From Sediminibacillus dalangtanensis (GTDB lineage: Bacteria > Bacillota > Bacilli > Bacillales > Amphibacillaceae): a DNA stretch of 64,000 bases. The stretch spans positions 682,001 through 746,000 of the forward strand of contig NZ_CP046956.1 in NCBI RefSeq assembly GCF_017792025.1, read 5' to 3'. Of this stretch, positions 1 through 8,348 are shown piece after piece. A program made the translations under genes and the position numbers. Within the stretch, counting starts at the first letter, position 1; every line of letters starts with the position of its first letter. Under the pieces are notes generated by a model that had not been told where the DNA came from, did not search any database, and worked only from the letters and a program-made list of their open reading frames with translations.

Positions 1-109
1 TTGATAAAAAGAGTTCTGCGTTTCTATGGAATTTTTCATTGGATATAAAGAGTTTTCCATTTTTCCTAGACTTCCAATCATTAATTTTATTTGAAGGTAT
101 CTCAATCAA
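1..109 (-). CDS. 5' end of an unidentified gene, cut by the window edge
   Basis: Reading leftward there is an uninterrupted frame of 36 codons from a TTG at 107-109, preceded at good spacing (7 nt) by AAAGGAG. The encoded N-terminus is basic and polar (begins MIEIPSNKINDW) and resembles no family I recognise. The frame runs off the window, so length and product cannot be judged. The ribosome site is the only positive evidence. Confidence 0.4.
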   Translation of the reverse strand, partial: MIEIPSNKINDWKSRKNGKLFISNEKFHRNAELFLS

Positions 110-292
110 GTAAATTCTCCTTTAATGTTCCCAGCTATGTTTCACCTTTAATAGGTATTCACATAATAGATTATAGTGTTAAAAACAAAACAGCTATCCT
201 TTATTTTAAATAATTGCTAAGTTATTATCAACTTTTCCAAAAAATATTGTAGAATATAAATAAAAGAATATATTAGAATTGGAGGGGTTAAG

Positions 293-472
293 GTGAAGAT
301 TCACTGCAAAATCTGCAGAAAAATTTTCCGGGATACTGACAAAGTAATGTTAGATGAATTTAATACGATAACACATCTTTATTGCAATAAAGATGTGCGA
401 TTTCCTATAAAAGACTATGGACTTTATGGTGAATTGGTTGAGGATTATGAGATGTTTAAGGAAAAATATTAA
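293..472 (+). CDS. Small Cys-rich protein, possible zinc-ribbon fragment
   Basis: A 59-codon frame starting at GTG behind a strong GGAGGGG ribosome site (281-287). The product starts MKIHCKICRKIF and has a CxxC pair near the N-terminus plus one later Cys (LYCNKDV), a half zinc-ribbon pattern; the rest is acidic and amphipathic with no membrane segment. I do not recognise it. It converges on the restriction endonuclease gene, from which a terminator hairpin separates it. The ribosome site and clean frame make it likely real; any role (nucleic-acid binding, RM accessory) is speculation. Confidence 0.55.
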   Translation: MKIHCKICRKIFRDTDKVMLDEFNTITHLYCNKDVRFPIKDYGLYGELVEDYEMFKEKY

Positions 473-502
473 ATTTAGACTGAGTTTTTATAAGTACAGA
501 TA

Positions 503-530
503 AAGGTTCTCTTAAAAGAGAGAGAACCTT
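503..530 (-). terminator. Hairpin terminator after the restriction endonuclease gene
   Basis: Perfect 10-bp stem AAGGTTCTCT/AGAGAACCTT with an 8-nt loop directly beyond the endonuclease stop codon. In the minus direction it is followed by only a moderate T-rich run, so it may be a weak or bidirectional terminator that also serves the small plus-strand gene at 293-472. Confidence 0.65.
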
Positions 531-534
531 GGAT

Positions 535-1920
535 TCATAGCCTTTTAATAATATCTCCAATATATGCCCTATCCAACCAAAAAGCCTGTTTTGTTATATA
601 GCGTCCATCTGGGAGTGGAACTTTATCTTTGCCGTCCCTAGCTTTGGGCCTTATATGGCATATTCCATTATGGCCTGGTTTGGGTAGGTTATTTTCTACA
701 ATTCTACGATTTTTTTGTTCGACAGGGTTTAGCTCTATACCTTTTATGATTTTATCTTGAACAGTTTTCCAAAATTCCTGCAAAGATTCATTGATGTCCT
801 GAAATGGCATATTCCAAAGTGTGATACCGTTAAAGTAAAGTTGTCGAGTTGGGTTTTCAGCTTTTGTTTCTTTGTAATGAAACACTACAAATAAGAATTT
901 TGTTTCCTCGAAGTAATTTTTCAACCAGCTGTTTTCCCAATCCTGAGTGGCCCAATCATAGAAATCAATGTTTCTGAAGGACATATGCTCTTTAGGTAAG
1001 CCGTCAGGTTCTAAACGAATAGTCTTGATTTCAATATTCGCTTTTGCAAATTCTTCAATTTGATTAAGCTTAGTTCCTCTTATTCCTAAAAGTTCACTAA
1101 CGAAAGATTGTAAGAAATTTTTTGATTTGCTATTGATTCGCAAACCTTTTTCCTTCGCAATTTCTTCAAGCGTATTTCCGATATAGGGATTAAATCTTTC
1201 TGAAAGCAATTCAAACAAGGATTTTTTTCTTAACTCATCAGGTTTAGCAAAACGGACTAAATCCTCTTGTTTGATTTCTTTCCGAACCAATGCTGTCATA
1301 TAGCTTTGTTTAAGGGAATAGGCTCTTTGCATTGCTTCAATATCGCTATATGGTTGAGATCTAAGCGAATTTTTATTGGCTCCTTTGGTACAGGCGGCCA
1401 AGTAATTTGTATCGGCTTCTGATAACTCGTGGGCCCGCCCTTCTTTAATTTTACCAACAATGATTTCCCAATCCTGTTTAATGATTTCCAGGTCTTCTTC
1501 GGGATATTGAAGTAAGTGGGCCTTAATCAACTTGTAATCTGCTCTATGCGATTTAGGAATCCACTCATAAAAAAGAATCAAAGGTTTTTTGTTTTTTTTC
1601 CAAAAACTAGACGTTTCAAATGTGGTCAATACTTCTTTTTGATAGTTGATTATGTTCAGTACTAATCTTTCCTTAGCCGACAAAGTGCCATTTTTATTCT
1701 TTTTAATAGGGGTGACTTTTAGTTCAATTTCCAAATTGGCAAAGTCTGCTTCGCTTTTAGAATTTATTTGATAATTGAAGAAGCTTTCCTCTATTATTTG
1801 ACCGAGTTGCCCCTTTGCTTTTTTGTTTTTGATACGACCACTTTTGTCTATTTCCCCGAAGGTTTTCCCTTCTGCTTGTTTGGCTTTATATAATAATTCC
1901 TCTTCGGTTTTGTATAGCAT
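535..1920 (-). CDS. Sau3AI/MutH-type type II restriction endonuclease
   Basis: A 461-residue protein with the layout of the Sau3AI family (about 490 residues): an N-terminal MutH-like catalytic half and a C-terminal MutH-like half used for allosteric site binding. The PD-(D/E)xK residues are visible at D59 and E66-x-K68 (context ANLEIELKV). Family members cut 5' of GATC; that specificity here is inferred, not shown. It lies downstream of the cytosine methyltransferase on the same strand but beyond that gene's terminator, so it probably has its own weak promoter in 1921-1985. The best ribosome site (GAGGAG) sits about 14 nt from the ATG, unusually far, which would keep nuclease levels low relative to methylase. 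Product class is fairly sure, target less so. Confidence 0.82.
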   Translation of the reverse strand: MLYKTEEELLYKAKQAEGKTFGEIDKSGRIKNKKAKGQLGQIIEESFFNYQINSKSEADFANLEIELKVTPIKKNKNGTLSAKERLVLNIINYQKEVLTTFETSSFWKKNKKPLILFYEWIPKSHRADYKLIKAHLLQYPEEDLEIIKQDWEIIVGKIKEGRAHELSEADTNYLAACTKGANKNSLRSQPYSDIEAMQRAYSLKQSYMTALVRKEIKQEDLVRFAKPDELRKKSLFELLSERFNPYIGNTLEEIAKEKGLRINSKSKNFLQSFVSELLGIRGTKLNQIEEFAKANIEIKTIRLEPDGLPKEHMSFRNIDFYDWATQDWENSWLKNYFEETKFLFVVFHYKETKAENPTRQLYFNGITLWNMPFQDINESLQEFWKTVQDKIIKGIELNPVEQKNRRIVENNLPKPGHNGICHIRPKARDGKDKVPLPDGRYITKQAFWLDRAYIGDIIKRL

Positions 1921-1984
1921 TTATTCGGTGGATACTCCTCTCGAAAAATGATGTTTTGCTATATTTTAACATAAATAATATAAA

Positions 1985-2008
1985 AAGCTGATACTTTTGT
2001 ATCAGCTT
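1985..2008 (-). terminator. Terminator overlapping the methyltransferase stop codon
   Basis: Perfect 10-bp stem AAGCTGATAC/GTATCAGCTT with a 4-nt loop, followed on the minus strand by TTTTTATATTATTT. It overlaps the stop codon of the methyltransferase and lies between that gene and the endonuclease, so methylase transcripts should mostly end here. This separates expression of the two RM enzymes. Confidence 0.8.
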
Positions 2009-3269
2009 ATACTGGCAATTCTATTTGTATTTCTTCCTGAGATGAATTTATGGACTCGATTTCTTCTATCCTTTTTCCCATGATTTCAATGAGTCCTACT
2101 ACGAGAGCATTTCCCATACAAAAATATCTCATTCTGTCTGTCATGCCGGCAGTCCAATTGTCGCTAAAGCCATTCAACCTTTCGCACTCAATAGGGGTCA
2201 AGAATCTCTTTCTTCCATCGACATCGATGATATGCGTGCTTCGGTTTTTCGTGCCTTCACTGGTCAACATAGTCCTGCCCGGCTTGTCCAAATCATCTGT
2301 GGGAGACATGCCGCCTTCGGAAAAAGTATAAGTATGTCCATCAGCGGAAGTACGAGGAATCTTTTTGGGCCCTCTTAGATATTCGAATTTCTTTTCGTCT
2401 TCTGGAGTGAGATAGTATCTTTCTTCCACTTCATTTTCCGGGATTAAAATATTTTTCAACGGTGTAGCCGCCATTTCTACTGGTTCGACATGAGCTGTGT
2501 AGATTTCCCCATTTCGCATAATGCCGCCATTATGGAATTCGAGAGAAAAATTATCTGAAATTTCTACCCTATCAACTGCAATCTCACCATCATTCTCTCT
2601 GTTTTTATAGGGATTTTCTTTTACCGGAAATGGTTTGGCAAAAAAACCTTGTTTGAAAACAATTTCTTTCGGTTCTAGCTCTTGTTGTTCTAAATCAAAA
2701 GCAACCCCATTTTTATAAGCAAAGATGAACACGCGTCTTCTTCGTTGAGCGAATCCGTATTCAGCTGCGTTTATTACGCGCCATTCAACAGTGTAACCTA
2801 AATTTCTGAAGGTCCCCAGCATGACACCGAAGTCTCTTCCCCTTTGTTTAGAAGGGGACTTGAGTAACCGGTCCACGTTCTCTAAGAGAACATACTTGGG
2901 TTGTGTCTTTTCTATAACCCTTTCAATTTGCCAAAAGAGCACCCCTTTTTTTCCCTGAATCCCTTTCTCCCCTGAAAGGGATCTAGCGACCGAATAGTCT
3001 TGACAAGGAAAACCTCCAACAATTAAATCGGCTGTCAAACGTTGAAATTCTTCATCCGGGACTGTTGCAATATCTTTGTTAACATGTTCGCCATCTTGGA
3101 AATTTCTTGTATAACATTCAAAAGCCTCTTGAGCTTTTTTAGATGGTTCCCATTGATTTGCCCAACCAACCTTAAAAAGATTCCGATTAGCTCGCTCTAA
3201 GCCGACCCGAAACCCTCCGACACCTGCAAATAGTTCTATAACATTGAGAGTATCATTATTCATCGTCAT
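2007..3269 (-). CDS. DNA (cytosine-5-)-methyltransferase, Sau3AI-type partner
   Basis: A 420-residue C5-cytosine methyltransferase that would transfer a methyl group from S-adenosylmethionine to cytosine in the site recognised by the neighbouring endonuclease. Motif I (FAGVGGFRVGLE), the catalytic motif IV loop GGFPCQDYS with nucleophile C89, motif VI LLENV, motif VIII QRRRRVF and motif X GNALVV are all present in the usual order, with the target-recognition region between VIII and X. I chose the ATG at 3267-3269 because AAAGGATG lies 5 nt upstream; longer in-frame starts would include the promoter. If the endonuclease is a true Sau3AI relative, the product is m5C in GATC. Confidence 0.9.
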   Translation of the reverse strand: MTMNNDTLNVIELFAGVGGFRVGLERANRNLFKVGWANQWEPSKKAQEAFECYTRNFQDGEHVNKDIATVPDEEFQRLTADLIVGGFPCQDYSVARSLSGEKGIQGKKGVLFWQIERVIEKTQPKYVLLENVDRLLKSPSKQRGRDFGVMLGTFRNLGYTVEWRVINAAEYGFAQRRRRVFIFAYKNGVAFDLEQQELEPKEIVFKQGFFAKPFPVKENPYKNRENDGEIAVDRVEISDNFSLEFHNGGIMRNGEIYTAHVEPVEMAATPLKNILIPENEVEERYYLTPEDEKKFEYLRGPKKIPRTSADGHTYTFSEGGMSPTDDLDKPGRTMLTSEGTKNRSTHIIDVDGRKRFLTPIECERLNGFSDNWTAGMTDRMRYFCMGNALVVGLIEIMGKRIEEIESINSSQEEIQIELPV

Positions 3270-3297
3270 GCGAACATCCTTTCGCCTTCTTTTTATC

Positions 3298-3330
3298 ATT
3301 ATAACGCATTTTGATAAAAAGATCAAGATC
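3298..3330 (-). promoter_or_regulatory. Sigma-A promoter of the methyltransferase with two GATC sites
   Basis: On the minus strand TTGATC (3321-3326), a 17-nt spacer and a perfect TATAAT (3298-3303) lie about 29 nt before the start codon. Two GATC tetranucleotides (3321-3324 and 3327-3330) occupy and abut the -35 element, so methylation of the putative RM target could alter promoter strength. The methylation effect is inference. Confidence 0.75.
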
Positions 3331-3505
3331 TTAGATGAAAAAAACAGTAAGTTTTTTGATATATCTAAGAATCCATTTTAACAAAAAAACTTGCTTCTTT
3401 CTATTGATATTTTTTCTTCCCTTTTTAAAAGCAATTGATGGGTGAAGTGTATGTCTGAACGTGACAAGCGGATGCCCAAGGTAACTATCGGGATGTGTTA
3501 TTGCC

Positions 3506-3925
3506 TTAGTTTTCTAGTTTGCTCTCTTGTATAAAATGGAGTAATTTATTCATAGTACCCCAAAAGTCGTCTTTTATTTCATGCTCCCATATTCTTAAGA
3601 TATTCCAATTCATATGGCGGTAATAAGCATTTACTCTTTTATCCCTAGCTTTGTTCATAGAAAATTTATTTTCCCAAAACTCCACATTACTCTTAGGAAT
3701 TTTACCGTGAATAGGGCATGCATGCCAATAACATGAATCGATGAAAATAACAACTTTATACTTTTTAATGGAGATATCGGGAGTTCCGAAGAGAGATCGA
3801 TCGTTTTTTCTGAATCTATACCCTTTATGCCATAAAGCTTTGCTTACTTTATTTTCGAGTTTGGAAGTGGCTTTGATTTTGCCCATCATTTCACTTCTTT
3901 TTTCTTTAGAAACAGTATCGACCAT
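3506..3925 (-). CDS. vsr: Very short patch repair endonuclease (Vsr)
   Basis: A 139-residue Vsr-family nuclease that nicks next to T:G mismatches produced when 5-methylcytosine deaminates. Length and motifs fit: GTPDI with catalytic D50, then VIFIDSCYWHACP with H68 and zinc-type Cys residues, and the C-terminal W-x-I-x-R-I-W-E-H block. The start ATG has GGAGTG at correct distance. It is upstream of, and codirectional with, the cytosine methyltransferase, the usual neighbourhood for vsr, and supports the view that the methylase makes m5C. It ends 236 nt before the methylase start, so it is probably a separate transcript. Confidence 0.92.
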   Translation of the reverse strand: MVDTVSKEKRSEMMGKIKATSKLENKVSKALWHKGYRFRKNDRSLFGTPDISIKKYKVVIFIDSCYWHACPIHGKIPKSNVEFWENKFSMNKARDKRVNAYYRHMNWNILRIWEHEIKDDFWGTMNKLLHFIQESKLEN

Positions 3926-4264
3926 ATGGAATCACTCCAAGTATAGTGAGTCTTTCAATTAATTTATCCTAAAATGATATAAAACAAACTCTATTGTTCC
4001 TATCATAAATGTAAATTATCGGATGGTTAATCCTTGATATGAGTAGAAGAGACTTAAGGACAATTAGTTGTTGAATAGCGATATATCTGTTCAAAGGATG
4101 CTGTGTTTGGACAATGTAAATTTCACTGAAAAAGGACTATCAGCACTAGTTGAAATAGTTAAAAGGCGCGGAATAAACAAATCTAGTATGCAAGAGTTTT
4201 CCCTTTTATCCCCATCCATTTAGTGGAATAATAACTATATATACTCTAAAAAGGTGGGAATTAA
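3926..4264. other. Intergenic stretch with one doubtful 41-codon frame
   Basis: AT-rich DNA between divergent vsr and the aldo/keto reductase. The only frame worth noting is 4098-4223 (+), 41 codons (begins MLCLDNVNFTEK, contains LSALVEIVKRRG), with a poor ribosome site. It may be a remnant. Nothing else is recognisable apart from a TATACT-like -10 near 4237 that could serve the reductase. Confidence 0.3.
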
Positions 4265-5212
4265 ATGAAATCCGTAAAACTAAAAAACGAAACGTTACCT
4301 CCAATTGCTCTGGGTACATGGTCCTGGGGAAATGGAGTAAATGGCGGAGACACCGTTTTTGGCAACAATCTTTCTGATGAAGATTTGAAGCCTGTTTTTG
4401 ATGCGGCCATGGATGCCGGCTTTAATCTATGGGACACTGCAGCAGTTTATGGAATGGGTGCCTCGGAAACCATTTTAGGAAACTTTATCAAGGATCGTGA
4501 AGATGTGTTGGTTTCCACCAAATTCACCCCTGGTGCCCATGAAGTAATGGAAGACACGTTGCAAGATAGTTTCGAGCGTCTGAGTGTGGATCATGCGGAT
4601 ATCTACTGGATTCACAATCCAAACGATGTCGAAAAGTGGACAGCGGAACTGATACCACTAATGAAAAACGGTAAGATTAAGCACGCAGGAGTCTCCAATC
4701 ATAATTTGGAAGAAGTAAAAAAAGCTGCTTCGATTTTGGAAAAGGAAGGACTGGAGCTTTCCGCTGTGCAAAATCATTACAGCCTGCTTTACCGTGCTTC
4801 AGAAGACGCGGGGATTATCGACTGGTGCAACCAGCATGATGTTTTGTTCTTTTCCTACATGGTATTGGAGCAGGGGGCGCTGACAGGCAAGTACACTGCT
4901 CAGAACCCTTTTAAAGCAGATACGAGAAGAGGAAAAGCGTTCAGTCCCGAAGTACTTGAAAAATTAAAGCCACTGTTGGAGAAAATGAAGAACATAGCTG
5001 AGAAGCACCAGGTTGATACAGCGCAAATTGCCATGGCTTGGGCAATCGCGAAAGGAACGGTGCCGATCATCGGTGTAACAAAGTCCAGCCATGTCGATGG
5101 GGCTATTGCTGCAGCGGATGTAAAACTGTCCGATCAGGAAGTGAAGGATTTGGAAACAGCCGCTAAAGAAACCGGAGTGGAAGTCAAAGCCGAATGGGAA
5201 CAGGAAATGTAA
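4265..5212 (+). CDS. Aldo/keto reductase
   Basis: A 315-residue NADPH-dependent carbonyl reductase of the AKR fold. The catalytic tetrad is intact: D57 and Y62 in NLWDTAAVYGMG, K86 in VSTKF and H117 in YWIHNPN; the C-terminal nucleotide-binding stretch (PIIGVTKSSH) is also present. It is full length for the family. Substrate cannot be deduced. It appears monocistronic, with its own RBS (AAAAGGTGGG) and a terminator 20 nt after the stop. Confidence 0.9.
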   Translation: MKSVKLKNETLPPIALGTWSWGNGVNGGDTVFGNNLSDEDLKPVFDAAMDAGFNLWDTAAVYGMGASETILGNFIKDREDVLVSTKFTPGAHEVMEDTLQDSFERLSVDHADIYWIHNPNDVEKWTAELIPLMKNGKIKHAGVSNHNLEEVKKAASILEKEGLELSAVQNHYSLLYRASEDAGIIDWCNQHDVLFFSYMVLEQGALTGKYTAQNPFKADTRRGKAFSPEVLEKLKPLLEKMKNIAEKHQVDTAQIAMAWAIAKGTVPIIGVTKSSHVDGAIAAADVKLSDQEVKDLETAAKETGVEVKAEWEQEM

Positions 5213-5232
5213 TAGAGAACGATTATAAGAAG

Positions 5233-5269
5233 AGGATCTTTCGAAGTGTTTGTGGAAGGTCCTTTTTTT
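5233..5269 (+). terminator. Terminator of the aldo/keto reductase gene
   Basis: Ten-pair stem AGGATCTTTC/GGAAGGTCCT (two G-U pairs) followed by seven T residues, 20 nt after the stop codon. Confidence 0.8.
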
Positions 5270-5837
5270 ATTTTCTTCAGGACCAATTGTTGACGAAACG
5301 ACAAACAAACGTACAAAGCCTGCCGGAGCAGAAATACTTAATTACGACGGAAAAACATTATTAGGAGATAGAGGTTTTGGTGGAAATGGTTTTGATCTAT
5401 TTATAAGAAAACTAATATCCCGGTTGGAATCGAAGCAAAAAATCTAAGACAGTGGTTATAAGGTGACAGAAAAGAAACCTGGCAAGCTATTGCTTGAGCT
5501 TCGCATTAGATTGTTTGCCAGTTATTGTAGTTACAAAATTCTCATATGCTACTTATTATCGCTTATTTAAAGAAACAGGGATAACAGGTTTTCAAACACA
5601 ATGCCAACACTTTTCCCCTCTGTTTTAAAGGTGTATCCTGATTTTCAAAAGCATTTTATGGATAAAAACACATTGGGATTTGCCGATATAAATTAGTTGA
5701 TGAAGCTCCTTGTACCATTTATAAAATTCTTAGATGAAAATTTATACAAAAAAGATATTAATCCAACAACAAGAAAATATCATTCATTACTTGATGAAAT
5801 AGGTATGGAGGAAAATGAAGCCCCTTTTGCAGATTGA
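5270..5837 (+). pseudogene. Coding debris, several short frames without starts
   Basis: No intact gene. A 5'-truncated frame ends at 5447 (contains PAGAEILNYDGKTLLGDRGFGG and ends KLISRLESKQKI), emerging directly from the preceding terminator with no credible start. A second scrap around 5640-5695 reads DFQKHFMDKNTLGF. A third, 5700-5837, is 45 codons (begins MKLLVPFIKFLDENLYKKD) without a ribosome site. The pieces look like leftovers of one or more lost genes; I do not recognise the families. Confidence 0.4.
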
Positions 5838-5950
5838 ATATTTTTCTGTTTAGGGTTCTTTTTTTTTAGGATTTAGGTGGCAATTATCCTAAATGCTTAT
5901 GTACGTGGATTATTGTATAATTTGGGACAAAATGCTGAAAGGAGTTCTTT

Positions 5951-6124
5951 ATGATGAATAACAAGACAAGAATCAGCTTAGGTATAGCTCTGTATTTTTT
6001 GCTTTGTATATTTGATTACATCTTAACAGACAAAATTGAATGGGAGTGGAATATCCTAGAGGCTGTAGTTGGAATTGTAATTGCATGGTTTGTAATCGAA
6101 TTTTTGTCAAATAAGAAAAAGTAA
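5951..6124 (+). CDS. Small membrane protein
   Basis: A 57-residue frame with a good ribosome site (GAAAGGAG, 7 nt before ATG). The product has two hydrophobic segments, about residues 8-25 and 36-52, separated by an acidic/Trp-rich turn (TDKIEWEWN), and a Lys-rich tail, so a two-span membrane protein with both ends inside is likely. Such proteins occur widely in Bacillaceae; no function is known to me. Confidence 0.65.
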   Translation: MMNNKTRISLGIALYFLLCIFDYILTDKIEWEWNILEAVVGIVIAWFVIEFLSNKKK

Positions 6125-6217
6125 CGTTATGTTAGGTTTAAAGATATGATTTAATTACATTTAAACCATGCAATCGTAAGTTGTGTAGCTATCCCGACCA
6201 TTTTAAATGCGACTCTT

Positions 6218-6529
6218 TCACAACCTTCCTTTAACGCCTGCTTTAGCCAATTTCTTAGCTGCATTCCAATATTCTCCATCATATAAATAACCGTAGATAG
6301 TAGAAATTACAGTAGAAGGTATGAATCCGTTTACCCAAGAACTCATTTCCCTCTGAACGCATTTTTGTTCTTCTAGTAGTATTGGTGGCAAAATGACTGC
6401 GGTTTGTGTATAGCAGTGATATAGGAACGTTGACTGGTTTTCAGTAGAGAGTAAGAATGTTGTGATACAGGCTTTTTCCGTTAGGATATGGAATTTGTCA
6501 AAGAGAAAAGGTATATTGAAACTGTACAT
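6218..6529 (-). CDS. Doubtful ORF, possible C-terminal remnant
   Basis: A 103-codon frame without a convincing ribosome site at its first ATG. Only the last ~42 residues, from an internal Met preceded by AGAGGG at short spacing, look protein-like (…GYLYDGEYWNAAKKLAKAG…, amphipathic and Lys-rich). The upstream part overlaps, on the other strand, a short frame joined to the UPF0158 gene. I would treat this as a remnant or spurious; a small cationic secreted peptide is conceivable but unsupported. Confidence 0.25.
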   Translation of the reverse strand: MYSFNIPFLFDKFHILTEKACITTFLLSTENQSTFLYHCYTQTAVILPPILLEEQKCVQREMSSWVNGFIPSTVISTIYGYLYDGEYWNAAKKLAKAGVKGRL

Positions 6530-6607
6530 AACGACTTACTAGAATCTGACGATGAGGAAAAAATAGAAACGAAAACGGAAAGAGGGTTTTGAATCCTTTC
6601 AGACATT

Positions 6608-7042
6608 GTGGAAGAAATGGAAATACAAACGAATGAGGGTCACTCCTACCTAAATATTGAAACAGGAGAACTTGTATATGTGTCAGACAGAGCGTTGAGA
6701 AGGGCGGAAGATGAGGAAGAATATGGTCATTTACCTGACTGGCAGCAAGATGAAATGAAAATTGCGGAAGACATGGTGGAGTCGGAAGACAAGTATGTTT
6801 CGGTTCCTGACCGGTTTGACTTTGATGAATACAGTATCATGGAAGATTTTTGTTACCGTCAACCTGAGAATACCCGGGACAAGTTGCTTTCCGTCATAAG
6901 AGGAAGGGGAGCGTTCCGTCGGTTTAAAGATACCATCATTGATTTAGACATTGAGGACCACTGGTTTGCATTCCGTGATCAGGCCTTCAAGCAAATCGCG
7001 AAAGAATTCTGTGAAGATAACAATATTGAATACATAGACTGA
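6608..7042 (+). CDS. UPF0158 family protein with a disrupted 5' end
   Basis: A 144-residue UPF0158 protein, recognised from MEIQTNEGHSYLNIETGELV at the N-terminus and the C-terminal block FKDTIIDLDIEDHWFAFRDQ; function unknown for the family. The only in-frame start is GTG 6608. Upstream, codons in the same frame (6593-6607) still encode ILSDI, matching the usual family N-terminus, and are preceded by a stop codon (6590-6592) and a well-placed AGAGGG. So the ancestral start was probably at the ATC (6593), either lost by mutation or used as a rare start. May be poorly translated today. Confidence 0.75.
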   Translation: MEEMEIQTNEGHSYLNIETGELVYVSDRALRRAEDEEEYGHLPDWQQDEMKIAEDMVESEDKYVSVPDRFDFDEYSIMEDFCYRQPENTRDKLLSVIRGRGAFRRFKDTIIDLDIEDHWFAFRDQAFKQIAKEFCEDNNIEYID

Positions 7043-7281
7043 GTATCCCAAAGTTCTAACAACATAAACGTACATCAACTGTGAAAAACTTGGGTAGCTG
7101 ACTTTCCTAAATCCGTACTTCTTACCTATTTTAACAGGAACGGCAAGGTGGCATCCTCCTCCATCCTTAAACGCCTGTGTATATGGTAAGAGTAGTTGTG
7201 TTTAAATCCGGGTAAAAATAAATAGAAGGATGAAAACCACAGCTCTCTTGATTTACTTAAAAGGAGAAGGAGGAAAGCGAA

Positions 7282-7797
7282 ATGGCAGAACATGCATCAG
7301 AAAACCAAGAAACCATTAAGAAGATAAAAGACCTGATTAAGGATGAAAAGGTGGCGATGCTGACAACAGTTTCGCCGGATGGCAAACTGATGTCCCGACC
7401 AATGCAGACGCAAGAGGTTCAATTTGATGAAGAAGAGATTTGGTTCCTTACCGAAAAAGATACGGATAAATACCGCGACATCAGCCAAGATGGTGAAGTT
7501 AACCTGGCTTATGCAAACGGCTCTTACGTATCGATCAGTGGTACTGCTGAATTTGTCCAGGACGAGGAGAAGAAAAAAGACTTTTGGAATCCAATCGTCG
7601 GGAAAGTGTTAAACACCTCTGCCGAAGATCCCAACGTTGTCCTGGTTAAAGTTACACCTCATATTGCTGAGTATTGGGAGTCTGGAAAAAGTATGAAGAC
7701 GGTAAAGGAATTTGTGAAAAAGATGACCAACAAAGATTCCATGGAAGAAGGCAATGATTTGAAAGAAACCATACACTTTGAGGATAATACGCGATAG
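7282..7797 (+). CDS. Pyridoxamine 5'-phosphate oxidase-like general stress protein
   Basis: A 171-residue split-beta-barrel flavin-binding protein of the general stress protein 26 (YdaG-like) group. Visible family features: VAMLTTVSPDGKLMSRPMQTQEV near residues 23-45, IWFLTEKDTDKY, and the terminal PHIAEYWESG block. Such proteins bind FMN or related cofactors and are often induced by general stress; enzymatic activity is uncertain. RBS AAAAGGAGAAGGAGG is strong. It stands alone with its own terminator; I could not find a convincing sigma-B promoter. Confidence 0.88.
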   Translation: MAEHASENQETIKKIKDLIKDEKVAMLTTVSPDGKLMSRPMQTQEVQFDEEEIWFLTEKDTDKYRDISQDGEVNLAYANGSYVSISGTAEFVQDEEKKKDFWNPIVGKVLNTSAEDPNVVLVKVTPHIAEYWESGKSMKTVKEFVKKMTNKDSMEEGNDLKETIHFEDNTR

Positions 7798-7802
7798 TAG
7801 AT

Positions 7803-7835
7803 AAAAGCCATGGGTTATTCCTGTGGCTTTTTTAA
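7803..7835 (+). terminator. Terminator of the stress protein gene
   Basis: Stem AAAAGCCA/TGGCTTTT with a 13-nt loop and a T6 run, right after the stop codon. Confidence 0.75.
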
Positions 7836-8009
7836 AATGGTTTTGTAGAAAAAAACGTGGTATCCTCTGCTTCTCCTAAAGATAATTTTGCGAAGATAGA
7901 AATCCTTGTTTACGTGACAATTTATTTATATAAATATCTAAAAAAGGAAGGGATAAATTTCTCATTAATAGAATTTAACAATTAAGTACTTAAAAGGAGT
8001 TGTACCTAA

Positions 8010-8348
8010 ATGTTTGAGAGGATAGACACTGTTTGCTTAACAGTTAGCAATGTGGAAGAATCGAGTATGTGGTATCAAAAGTTAGGGTTTAAAGTAGCAT
8101 ATAAAGGTGAAGGGTATCAAGTGTTCACGATTGGAAATAGTGGAATTCCTTTGACTATCGAAGAAGGCAATGTAGCTTCCCAAAATTCAACTTATCCTAT
8201 TTTTTTCACTAATGATATTAAGAATACATATGTAAATTTAAAAGAAAAAGGTGTAGAAGTAACTGAATTAAAAGATGATGGTGACAATACGTTTTTTGAT
8301 TTTTATGATTTAGATGAAAATAAATTGCAGGTTTGCTTTTGGGAGTAA
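8010..8348 (+). CDS. Glyoxalase/bleomycin-resistance (VOC) family protein
   Basis: A 112-residue single-domain VOC protein: begins MFERIDTVCLTVSNVEES and contains SMWYQKLGFKVAYKGEG and the terminal FYDLDENKLQVCFWE beta strand with the usual final metal-ligand-like Glu. The family includes metal-dependent isomerases, dioxygenases and antibiotic-sequestering proteins; the substrate here is unknown. RBS AAAAGGAG. The next gene starts immediately after its stop codon. Confidence 0.85.
   Translation: MFERIDTVCLTVSNVEESSMWYQKLGFKVAYKGEGYQVFTIGNSGIPLTIEEGNVASQNSTYPIFFTNDIKNTYVNLKEKGVEVTELKDDGDNTFFDFYDLDENKLQVCFWE

Noticed and set aside
5250..5447. A 65-codon frame beginning in the aldo/keto reductase terminator as a gene
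   Set aside because: Its Met lies within the terminator hairpin and lacks a ribosome site; the downstream part looks like a truncated remnant.
6218..6529. Minus-strand ORF with a cationic C-terminus that could be a bacteriocin
   Set aside because: No ribosome site for the full frame, the last Met has RBS spacing too short, no leader or Cys pattern, and no processing genes nearby on that strand. Kept only as a doubtful ORF.
7201..7216. GTTTAAATCCGGGTAA before the stress-protein gene as a sigma-B promoter
   Set aside because: Both boxes are present but only 4 nt apart; sigma-B needs 12-15 nt.
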